Assembly (NCBI GenBank): GCA_026416755.1
Contig: JAOAEP010000015.1
Coordinates: forward strand, 1-5,758
Origin: a bacterium
GTDB taxonomy: Bacteria > Ratteibacteria > UBA8468 > B48-G9 > JAFGKM01
Direction: 5' to 3'
DNA: 5,758 nt
Under the pieces are notes generated by a model. The model saw only the letters and a list, made by a program, of their open reading frames with translations. It had not been told where the DNA came from and searched no databases. Made by a program: the position numbers and the translations under genes. Below, one piece after another: positions 1 through 5,164 of this stretch (the first letter of the stretch is position 1; the number at the start of each line of letters is the position of its first letter).

Positions 1-1
1 A

Positions 2-610
2 AAAGATAGTGAGGATGAAAGAGAATTTTTAAATTTAGTAGAGATAGCAAAGAAAATAGGAAAACCAAAAGCAGTATATATTGAAGGATTTATAGAAGAA
101 AAAAGAGATGATTCAGTTATTATAAATGGAGTTAAATTTACTAGTATAGTTTTAAGAAAGAATCTTGAAAATGTTGAAAAAGTTTTTGTTTTTATTGCCA
201 CGTGTGGAATAGAACTTAATCAAATTAATTTTAAAGATGACATTTTGAAAGATTATTGGTGGGATACAATCAAGGGTTACTTTTTGGAAATAGCCAGAAA
301 AAATCTTTTTGAATATCTCCAAGAAAGATATTTCTTAAAAAAAGTTATAAGCATGAGTCCAGGGGCAAGTGAAAAATATGTTTGGCCAATTGAACAGCAA
401 AAGGAATTGTTTAGTTTATTTGGAGATGTTGAAAGTTTAATAGGTGTTAAACTGGCAGAGTCCTATTTGATGATACCGAATAAATCAGTTTCAGGTTTTT
501 TATTTTCAACTGAAAAGGACTATAAAAGTTGTAAAATATGTAGGAGGAAGAATTGTCCAGGGAGAATTGCTGAATTTGATGAAGAATTATGGAAATCATA
601 TCAAAAATAG
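2..610 (+). CDS. Stand-alone MetH-type activation-domain protein (corrinoid reactivation), 5' partial
   Basis: The reading frame is open from the left edge to TAG at 608-610, giving 202 visible residues. Only a short N-terminal piece is probably missing, since stand-alone members of this family are a little over 200 residues. The protein resembles the AdoMet-binding reactivation domain of cobalamin-dependent methionine synthase. Visible residue 118 begins MSPG, followed by WPIEQQ (128-133), then IGVKLAESYLM and SVSGFLF (162-168); in MetH the equivalent stretch is the APG...TESF...SVSGWYF core. Near the C-terminus is a C-x2-C-x4-C-P-G-R cluster (visible Cys 177, 180, 185), absent from MetH but usual in stand-alone relatives. 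No catalytic MetH domains are present, so it is not methionine synthase. The likely role, inferred from family and context, is to help reductively reactivate a corrinoid methyl carrier serving the methyltransferase encoded 10 bp downstream. An in-frame TTG at 245 is not the start, because conserved-looking sequence (IATCG) lies upstream of it. Confidence 0.82.
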   Translation, partial: KDSEDEREFLNLVEIAKKIGKPKAVYIEGFIEEKRDDSVIINGVKFTSIVLRKNLENVEKVFVFIATCGIELNQINFKDDILKDYWWDTIKGYFLEIARKNLFEYLQERYFLKKVISMSPGASEKYVWPIEQQKELFSLFGDVESLIGVKLAESYLMIPNKSVSGFLFSTEKDYKSCKICRRKNCPGRIAEFDEELWKSYQK

Positions 611-615
611 GGAGG
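611..615 (+). promoter_or_regulatory. Ribosome binding site that fixes the start of the URO-D gene
   Basis: A perfect GGAGG lies directly after the stop codon of the preceding gene and 5 nt before ATG at 621. It supports 621 rather than the upstream in-frame ATG at 567, which would overlap the preceding gene by 44 bp and would put an unlikely 18-residue extension on the protein. Confidence 0.85.
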
Positions 616-620
616 ATAAA

Positions 621-2018
621 ATGGAAAATAAAATTTATAATAAAAGATTAAATAGATATATCACAGCAATGAAAAACGAAATGCCTGATTGTGTTCCAAT
701 AAGACCCTTTGTTGCTGAATTTACTGCAAAATATGCAGGTTTAACTTGTCAAGAAGTTACTCATGATTATAGAAAAGCATTTGATGCAGTTATAAAATGT
801 GGAAAGGACTTTGATTGGGATGCTTTGGTTCCTAATATGGTTTATGTCTGGACCGGTCTAACACAGGCACTTGGATTGAAATATTATGCAACTCCAGGGA
901 TAGAGATTTCTTCTGATGTTGGGTTTCAGTATATTGAACCATCTGAAGAAAATGCATATATGAAACCGGATGAATACGATAGATTAATAGATAATCCAAC
1001 AGAATTTTTATATAATGTTTGGCTTCCACGGATCTCATCAGAAATAAATGGAAAAAATTCTTATAGAGCAAAAGTTTCACTTGTGAAAGGTGCTATGGCG
1101 ATGTTACAGTATTTCAATGATTTAGGGATACAAGTTAAGAGAATGAAAGAAGAAATTAATATGCCTTCTGCTATATGTGGAATTTTAAAAGCACCTCTTG
1201 ATATAATTGCGGATAAATTAAGAGGTTATATTGGACTGGTTATGGATTTACATACTCAGCCAGATAAGGTTCTTAAAGCATGTGAAATTCTTGCTCCGCA
1301 TCTTACAAAAATAGCAATGATGACAGCAGACCCTGAAAAGAAACTTCCAATTGGTTTCTGGATGCATAGAGGTTGCGTTCCCTTTATAAATATGGAGCAT
1401 TTTAAATTAATCTATTGGCCCACTTTAAAACCAATAATTGAAGAATTGTGGAAAAATGGATATCAGACACTTTTTTATGCGGAAGGGAACTGGGATGCCC
1501 ATCTTGATAGTTTTGCAGAATTACCTGAGAAAAGCATAATATACCATGTTGACAGAGGGGATATATTTAAAGTTCATAAAAAACTTGGCAATAAATTTTG
1601 TATAAGTGGAGGACTACCAAATACATTACTTTGTGTTGGGACAGAAAAAGAAGTTAAAAACTATTGTAAGAAGATAATTGATAATGTTGCAAAAGATGGT
1701 GGATATATAATGGATGCTTCAGCAATAATTCAAAATGATGCAAAAATAGAAAATATAAAAGTAATGACAGAATTTACAAGGGAGTATGGTATTTATTCAC
1801 AAGGACATAATAGAAAATTTGATGAGAAAGAAGGGATTTTAGAATCTGAAAATAAATTGAAGAACTTAAAGATTAAACCGGGTGTCTGTATTCCCTGGGA
1901 AGAAAAGAAAAAAGAAATAACTGATATAAAAGGAGATGAAAATTTAATAAAGAGAATTTGGGAAGAAATAGATACTTTAGGGTATATCTTTATTTGGCAG
2001 ATACTTCTCTCATTTTAA
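621..2018 (+). CDS. Uroporphyrinogen decarboxylase-family protein, probable corrinoid-dependent methyltransferase
   Basis: This 465-residue protein has the URO-D superfamily pattern. An N-terminal segment (RYITAMKNEMPDCVPIRPF, residues 12-30) resembles the start of URO-D methyltransferases. The C-terminal half contains a YAEGNWDAHLD segment (286-296), an ISGGLPNTLLCVGT segment (328-341) and a GGYIMDASA segment (360-368), matching the barrel strands and loops of MtaA/MtbA-like enzymes. At about 465 residues it is longer than true HemE (about 350). Heme-synthesis neighbours are absent, and the gene follows a corrinoid-activation gene, so methyl transfer to or from a corrinoid is the likely job; the substrate cannot be read from sequence. 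The zinc-binding His-x-Cys-Gly of MtaA/MtbA is not present; that place is taken by the Glu288-Gly289 to His294 segment, with Cys327 further on as a possible ligand. It forms a two-gene unit with the upstream gene. No signal peptide, so cytoplasmic. The sequence upstream of ATG 621 is treated as non-coding. Confidence 0.8.
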   Translation: MENKIYNKRLNRYITAMKNEMPDCVPIRPFVAEFTAKYAGLTCQEVTHDYRKAFDAVIKCGKDFDWDALVPNMVYVWTGLTQALGLKYYATPGIEISSDVGFQYIEPSEENAYMKPDEYDRLIDNPTEFLYNVWLPRISSEINGKNSYRAKVSLVKGAMAMLQYFNDLGIQVKRMKEEINMPSAICGILKAPLDIIADKLRGYIGLVMDLHTQPDKVLKACEILAPHLTKIAMMTADPEKKLPIGFWMHRGCVPFINMEHFKLIYWPTLKPIIEELWKNGYQTLFYAEGNWDAHLDSFAELPEKSIIYHVDRGDIFKVHKKLGNKFCISGGLPNTLLCVGTEKEVKNYCKKIIDNVAKDGGYIMDASAIIQNDAKIENIKVMTEFTREYGIYSQGHNRKFDEKEGILESENKLKNLKIKPGVCIPWEEKKKEITDIKGDENLIKRIWEEIDTLGYIFIWQILLSF

Positions 2019-2107
2019 ACTTAGGATCTTTTACTAACTTATGCATTTAAAATTTTATTTTTACTAATGAATTTCCGATGTTTAAAAAATTCTTGTTTTG
2101 TAGATTA

Positions 2108-2145
2108 GAATACAATATAACAAATTAGTTATGTATTCCTTTCTT
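2108..2145 (+). terminator. Weak terminator-like hairpin downstream of the URO-D gene
   Basis: GAATACA (2108-2114) and TAAC (2118-2121) pair with GTTA (2128-2131) and TGTATTC (2132-2138). This gives an 11-bp stem with a 3-nt bulge and a 6-nt loop (AAATTA), followed by CTTTCTT. It sits about 90 nt past the stop codon of the methyltransferase gene. The stem is AT-rich and the tail is an imperfect T-run, so termination here is plausible but not strong. Confidence 0.35.
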
Positions 2146-2399
2146 AAAAATTTGTATCCTTTTTATACATATAATTTCCGTATTTCTCAAAATTTAATTA
2201 CATTTTATTAAGAATGGTGAAGAAAGGAGTAAATAAGAGGGAAATTTTCCGTTTTTAAATGAAGAGGAGTTTTTAATTTAATTAGAAGAATAAGTGATAA
2301 AGATGAATATTTTTGATAGAACTTATAAGATAATTAAAAATAAATGGATTTGGTATTTCTATTTCACCAACCAGAAAACAATAAAATGATAGTTGTTTT

Positions 2400-2453
2400 A
2401 CTTTTACTTCACTCATGAGGTGCAAAAGTTTATAAACCACTTGACAAAAGTTT
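2400..2453 (+). repeat. Inverted and direct repeats of an AAAAGT core at the metal-operon promoter (possible operator)
   Basis: ACTTTT (2400-2405) is an exact inverse of AAAAGT (2424-2429); between them lies the near-palindromic CACTCATGAGGTG (2410-2422). The nonamer CAAAAGTTT occurs at 2423-2431 and again at 2445-2453, exactly 22 bp apart, about two helical turns, with the second copy starting inside the -35 box. A perfect palindrome GTTTATAAAC (2428-2437) abuts the -35 box. Position and spacing suit a repressor site. I do not recognise the regulator; the pattern is not the classic enterobacterial NikR box. Confidence 0.35.
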
Positions 2454-2468
2454 TTAATTTGTTATACT
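2441..2468 (+). promoter_or_regulatory. Sigma70-type promoter of the metal-uptake operon
   Basis: A consensus -35 box TTGACA (2441-2446) is separated by 16 nt from TATACT (2463-2468), which differs from TATAAT at one position. Transcription would begin near 2475, leaving a leader of roughly 45 nt before ATG 2521. That leader is too short to contain a cobalamin or NiCo riboswitch, so any metal control probably acts at the DNA level. The placement directly ahead of a run of closely spaced co-directional genes supports this call. Confidence 0.65.
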
Positions 2469-2520
2469 TTAAACATAAGTAGCACAAAATAAAAAAAAAT
2501 AACACCAAAAGGAATGAGGT

Positions 2521-3231
2521 ATGAAAAGGAAATTTTTTAATTTTTGTATTTTTTTGACTTTATGTCTTGGTTTTTCATCTATCCTTTTTGCAGGTAGACC
2601 TTTGACAACAGAAGATACAGAAACCGTTGAGAAAGGTAAATTTGAACTTGAAATCGGATATAATTTAATACAAAATAATGACCAAACAAAAAATCAAGAA
2701 ATAGAGATTTCTCTTAAAAGTGGTATAACTGAATGGATGGATTTAGGTATTGTTTTACCATTTATAATTGAAGAGAGTGATACAAAAATAAATGAATGGG
2801 AGAAAATTGAAATTGGAACAAAGTTTTATATCTTTAAGAGGGATGAGAAAAAAACAGGTTTTTCTTTAAAAATTTCAGGGTCTCCTAATTTAAAGGAAGG
2901 AGATAAAAGTTTTATAATAAATTCTATTTTGACGAAACAAATACGAAAAGCCACTATTCATTTAAATTTGGGAACATATTTTTTAAAGAGAGAAATAGGA
3001 ACAGACAGTATCTTTACTTATTCTGGTGCTATTGAATATGTAATTAATGAAAATCTTAATCTTTGTGGAGAAATAGTTTGTGAAAATAATGATGAAAATC
3101 CAATGGAAATACTTATTGGGATGAATTATGCTTTAAGAGAAAATTTATATGTGGATATGGGGGTAGGTTTTGGATTAAATAATTTTTCATATGATTGGAG
3201 AATAACAGGTGGAATAACTTTAAAATGGTAA
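2521..3231 (+). CDS. Putative outer-membrane beta-barrel transporter (Phenol_MetA_deg-like), likely metal porin
   Basis: This 236-residue protein begins with a clear signal peptide: basic MKRK, a hydrophobic core to about residue 23, and likely cleavage after Ala24 (LFA|GRP). The mature N-terminus, RPLTTEDTETVEKGKFELEIGY, closely resembles the opening of the MetA-pathway/'transporter' beta-barrel family. The rest is a series of short amphipathic strands separated by polar turns (SGITEWMDLGIVLPF, EIGTKFYIF, LYVDMGVGFGL). It ends in WRITGGITLKW, with a terminal aromatic residue as in outer-membrane barrels. Start choice: AAGGA (2509-2513) lies 7 nt before ATG 2521, downstream of the promoter. 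It is the first gene of the operon, and the next gene's ribosome binding site begins 2 nt past its stop. From context I infer a channel that admits nickel or cobalt through the outer membrane. The fold call is fairly sure; the substrate is inference. Confidence 0.68.
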   Translation: MKRKFFNFCIFLTLCLGFSSILFAGRPLTTEDTETVEKGKFELEIGYNLIQNNDQTKNQEIEISLKSGITEWMDLGIVLPFIIEESDTKINEWEKIEIGTKFYIFKRDEKKTGFSLKISGSPNLKEGDKSFIINSILTKQIRKATIHLNLGTYFLKREIGTDSIFTYSGAIEYVINENLNLCGEIVCENNDENPMEILIGMNYALRENLYVDMGVGFGLNNFSYDWRITGGITLKW

Positions 3232-3233
3232 AA

Positions 3234-3238
3234 AGGAG
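3234..3238 (+). promoter_or_regulatory. Ribosome binding site that points to the true nikK start
   Basis: AGGAG lies 6 nt before ATG 3245. It is a far better initiation site than anything ahead of the next in-frame ATG of the protein body (3312), and so argues that translation begins at 3245, upstream of the frameshift. Confidence 0.8.
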
Positions 3239-3244
3239 AAAGCA

Positions 3245-4010
3245 ATGATAAAAAAAGTATTCTTTTTATTTTTTGTAATATTTTTTTACTAATTCTTTTG
3301 CACATTTTGGGATGCTCATTCCTTCTTCTGATATTGTTGAAGAAAAAGAAAAGGCAAATATTAATTTAAAAATCTTATTTACACATCCTTTTGAAGGGAA
3401 AACAATAAATATGGATAAACCATTAGAATTTGGAGTTATTCACAAAGGAGAAAAAATTTTATTAACAGATAGTTTGAAAGAAACATCCTTTAAATTTTAT
3501 GCAGATGATAAACCTAATAGAGGTTGGAATTTAAATTATACCCTTAAAAGACCTGGTGATTATATATTTTATTTTATTCCAAAGCCATATTTTGAACCTG
3601 TAGAGGACAAATATATAGTTCATTATACCAAAGTTATTGTTAACGGTTTTGGGATGGAAGAGGGATGGGATAAAGAAATTGGTCTTAAGGTTGAAATAAT
3701 TCCCCTTGTAAGACCATATGGAATTTATTCAGGAAATACATTTTATGGTATAGTTAAATTTAATGGTAAAGAAGTTCCATTTTGTGATGTTGAAGTTGAA
3801 TACTATAATGAAAAAGGCAATGTTAAAGCACCGTATTCTCCTTTTGTTACTCAAATTATAAAAACAGATAAAAATGGTGTTTTTTATTATTCTTTTCCCA
3901 AAAGTGGTTGGTATGGATTTTCAGCAATATGTACAGATGAAAAGAAAATAGATGGAAAAGAAGTTGAAGTGGCAGGAGTTTTGTGGATCAAAGTTTATGA
4001 TATGAAATAA
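3245..4010 (+). CDS. nikK: NikK-like periplasmic metal-uptake protein (DUF4198), frameshifted in its signal peptide
   Basis: The body (3312-4010, 232 residues) matches the DUF4198 component of Nik-type nickel importers. It starts MLIPSSD and contains THPFEG (His25), [14 protein letters not shown] (His104), GWDKEIGLK, then a Gly-rich C-terminal beta-sandwich ending in GVLWIKVYD. Just upstream, ATG 3245 has a good AGGAG and begins [14 protein letters not shown], a typical signal peptide, but this frame hits TAA at 3290-3292. Removing one T from the seven-T tract (3281-3287) joins the frames into a 254-residue protein reading [12 protein letters not shown], with a standard signal-peptidase site (Ser -3, Ala -1) and a mature His+1. 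That fit is too good for chance, so this is one gene with a +1 error or mutation. The probable role is capture of Ni(II) or Co(II) in the periplasm for NikM. The stop is 1 nt from the nikM start. DUF4198 assignment is confident; the biochemical role is predicted from family and context. Confidence 0.82.
3281..3287 (+). other. Seven-T tract carrying the nikK frameshift
   Basis: The seven T's follow codon ATA (3278-3280) of the signal-peptide frame. With seven T's that frame reads Phe-Phe-Tyr-stop. With six it reads Phe-Phe-Thr-Asn-Ser-Phe-Ala-His and continues into the DUF4198 body. The tract is the natural place for a polymerase or sequencing slip. Confidence 0.75.
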
Positions 4011-4011
4011 A

Positions 4012-4587
4012 ATGCATATATCAGAAGGGATTTTATCTTTACCGGTTCTTGTTTCAGGTGCTATTATTAGTGGTACAGGAACTTATATAGGTTTAAAAGA
4101 TTTAAAATATGAGGAATATCCCAAAATTGCTCTTCTTACAAGTTCTTTTTTTGTTGCTTCTTTAATTCATGTTCCAATTGGTTCAACTTCAGTTCATCTT
4201 GTTTTAAATGGTCTTTTAGGGATACTTTGTGGTTGGAAATCATTTCCATCTATTCTTATTGCTCTTTTTCTACAAGGGGTTATATTTCAATTTGGTGGGT
4301 TAACTACACTCGGAATAAATACTGCAAACATGGCAATTCCTGCTGTGTTGTCATATTATCTATTTAGACCATTATTGAAAAGAAACATATTTTTATCTGG
4401 TTTTTTAAGTGGTTTTTTTTCAATAATTTTTTCTTGTTTTCTTGTCTGTTTTTCTCTTTACTTAACTGAATACTATTTTCTGAATATGGCAAAGATGTTT
4501 TTTATATCTCATTTTCCAGTTGCTTTAATAGAAGGTATAATAACTGGTCTTATTTTAAGATTTTTAAAAAAGGCAAACTTGATTTAA
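4012..4587 (+). CDS. nikM: NikM/CbiM-type S-component, metal-binding membrane subunit of an ECF importer
   Basis: This 191-residue integral membrane protein begins MHISEGILS, the hallmark N-terminus of the CbiM/NikM family. In the published NikM2 structure the N-terminal Met amine, His2 and a later His hold the metal in square-planar geometry. Here the matching residues are Met1, His2 and probably His62 in GSTSVHLVLNGLLG (57-70). Other family signatures are HVPIG (53-57), GGLTTLGINTANMAIPA (95-111) and ISHFPVALIEGIITG (165-179). I estimate six to seven membrane segments, around residues 7-28, 38-56, 60-75, 77-95, 104-120, 126-150 and 160-185. No NikN-like extension is fused; nikK and nikL flank it instead. 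The start lies 1 nt past the nikK stop and has no evident Shine-Dalgarno sequence, so translation is probably coupled to nikK. ATG 4012 must be the start because the N-terminal MH is functional. Confidence 0.92.
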   Translation: MHISEGILSLPVLVSGAIISGTGTYIGLKDLKYEEYPKIALLTSSFFVASLIHVPIGSTSVHLVLNGLLGILCGWKSFPSILIALFLQGVIFQFGGLTTLGINTANMAIPAVLSYYLFRPLLKRNIFLSGFLSGFFSIIFSCFLVCFSLYLTEYYFLNMAKMFFISHFPVALIEGIITGLILRFLKKANLI

Positions 4588-4589
4588 TT

Positions 4590-4596
4590 GGAGGGG
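4590..4596 (+). promoter_or_regulatory. Strong ribosome binding site of nikL
   Basis: GGAGGGG sits 4 nt before ATG 4601, immediately after the nikM stop codon. It contrasts with nikM, which has no recognisable site. Confidence 0.75.
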
Positions 4597-4600
4597 AAAA

Positions 4601-5164
4601 ATGAAGAAAATAATTTTAACATTTTTAATGTTTTCAATTCTTTTATATACTCATAAAATAAATGTTTTCACATACCAGGAAGGAAATAAAATTTTTGTTG
4701 AAGGATATTTTCCTGATGGTAAGCCTGTGAAAAATTCAAAAATTGAAATTTATAATGAAAAGGAAGAGAGAATTCTTGAAGGTAAAACAGATGAAAGTGG
4801 AATTTTTTCTTTTAATATTCCAGAAAGTGAAAAAATAAAAATAATTCTTACAAGTGATGAGGGTCATAGAACAGAGACATTTATGGAATTGAAAAAAGAA
4901 AAAAAACTGAAATCAGAAAGAGTAGAGGAGAAATTGGACAAATTTAAAGAAATAAAAGAAAAAGAAGAAAAAATAGAAATAGATAAAGAAGAAATAAAGA
5001 GAATAGTTGAAGATACAATTGAAAAAAAAATAAACGATTTTATAAGAGAATACAAAAAAGAAAGAGAAAAAGAAAAGGTGCAGGATATTATTGGAGGTAT
5101 TGGATATATAATTGGAATTTTAGGGATTTACTTTTATTTTTTAGGAAAGAAAAATGTTAGATAA
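4601..5164 (+). CDS. nikL: NikL-like membrane-anchored periplasmic subunit of the metal importer
   Basis: This 187-residue protein has a hydrophobic N-terminal export signal (about 3-16). Next comes HKINVFTYQEG (18-28), then a carboxypeptidase-regulatory-like beta domain with VEGYFPDGKPVKNSKIEIY (33-51), the turn LEGKTDESGIFSFNIP (59-74) and a GHR motif (88-90). A very Lys/Glu-rich, probably coiled-coil stretch runs from about 97 to 160. A C-terminal transmembrane helix (DIIGGIGYIIGILGIYFYF, 162-180) is followed by a short basic tail, KKNVR. This layout is that of NikL, which together with NikK replaces NikN in some NikMQO systems. If cleavage follows Thr17 the mature protein begins with His18, although Thr at -1 is not the usual signal-peptidase residue. 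Its likely role is to bind or gate the metal next to NikM. It follows nikM by 13 bp and overlaps nikQ by 11 bp. Gene symbol assigned by family pattern and order. Confidence 0.8.
   Translation: MKKIILTFLMFSILLYTHKINVFTYQEGNKIFVEGYFPDGKPVKNSKIEIYNEKEERILEGKTDESGIFSFNIPESEKIKIILTSDEGHRTETFMELKKEKKLKSERVEEKLDKFKEIKEKEEKIEIDKEEIKRIVEDTIEKKINDFIREYKKEREKEKVQDIIGGIGYIIGILGIYFYFLGKKNVR
5143..5149 (+). promoter_or_regulatory. Ribosome binding site of nikQ within the end of nikL
   Basis: AGGAAAG lies inside the last codons of nikL; its AGGA core is 7 nt before ATG 5154. This supports the overlapping start of the next gene. Confidence 0.6.

Larger units (their letters stand above)
2019..2520. other. 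Gene-free intergenic region between the methyltransferase pair and the metal-uptake operon
   Basis: These 502 bp are even more AT-rich than the flanking genes and have frequent stops in all frames. The longest candidate I saw is a 28-codon frame at 2303-2389, without a good ribosome binding site. The region holds a weak terminator-like hairpin (2108-2138), a short GGAAATTTTCC palindrome (2240-2250), repeats of an AAAAGT core (2400-2453) and a promoter (2441-2468). I see no trace of a decayed gene, insertion sequence or structured RNA. Confidence 0.7.

Noticed and set aside
245..610. TTG 245 as the start of the activation-domain gene
   Set aside because: The frame is open to the left edge and the upstream residues, including an IATCG segment, fit the same family; the gene simply runs off the window.
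567..620. Upstream start for the URO-D protein at ATG 567
   Set aside because: It overlaps the end of the preceding conserved protein, whereas ATG 621 has a perfect GGAGG 5 nt upstream and begins a family-like N-terminus.
832..1080. 82-codon minus-strand frame within the URO-D gene
   Set aside because: It is antisense to a clearly conserved coding region and shows no family resemblance; a shadow frame.
2240..2250. GGAAATTTTCC palindrome followed by GTTTTT as a terminator
   Set aside because: The arms are separated by only one base, so no stable RNA hairpin can form. It could be a protein site but nothing supports it.
2303..2389. A 28-codon open frame in the intergenic region (begins MNIFDRTYK)
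   Set aside because: There is no good ribosome binding site at a proper distance and no recognisable motif. It is the length expected by chance, and it ends just before the promoter region.
2469..2520. Cobalamin or NiCo riboswitch ahead of the metal operon
   Set aside because: Only about 45 nt lie between the predicted transcription start and the first gene, with no conserved structure; both riboswitch classes need more sequence.
4864..5055. 63-codon minus-strand frame within nikL
   Set aside because: Its Ser/Phe/Ile-rich product is simply the complement of the Lys/Glu-rich coiled-coil codons of nikL.
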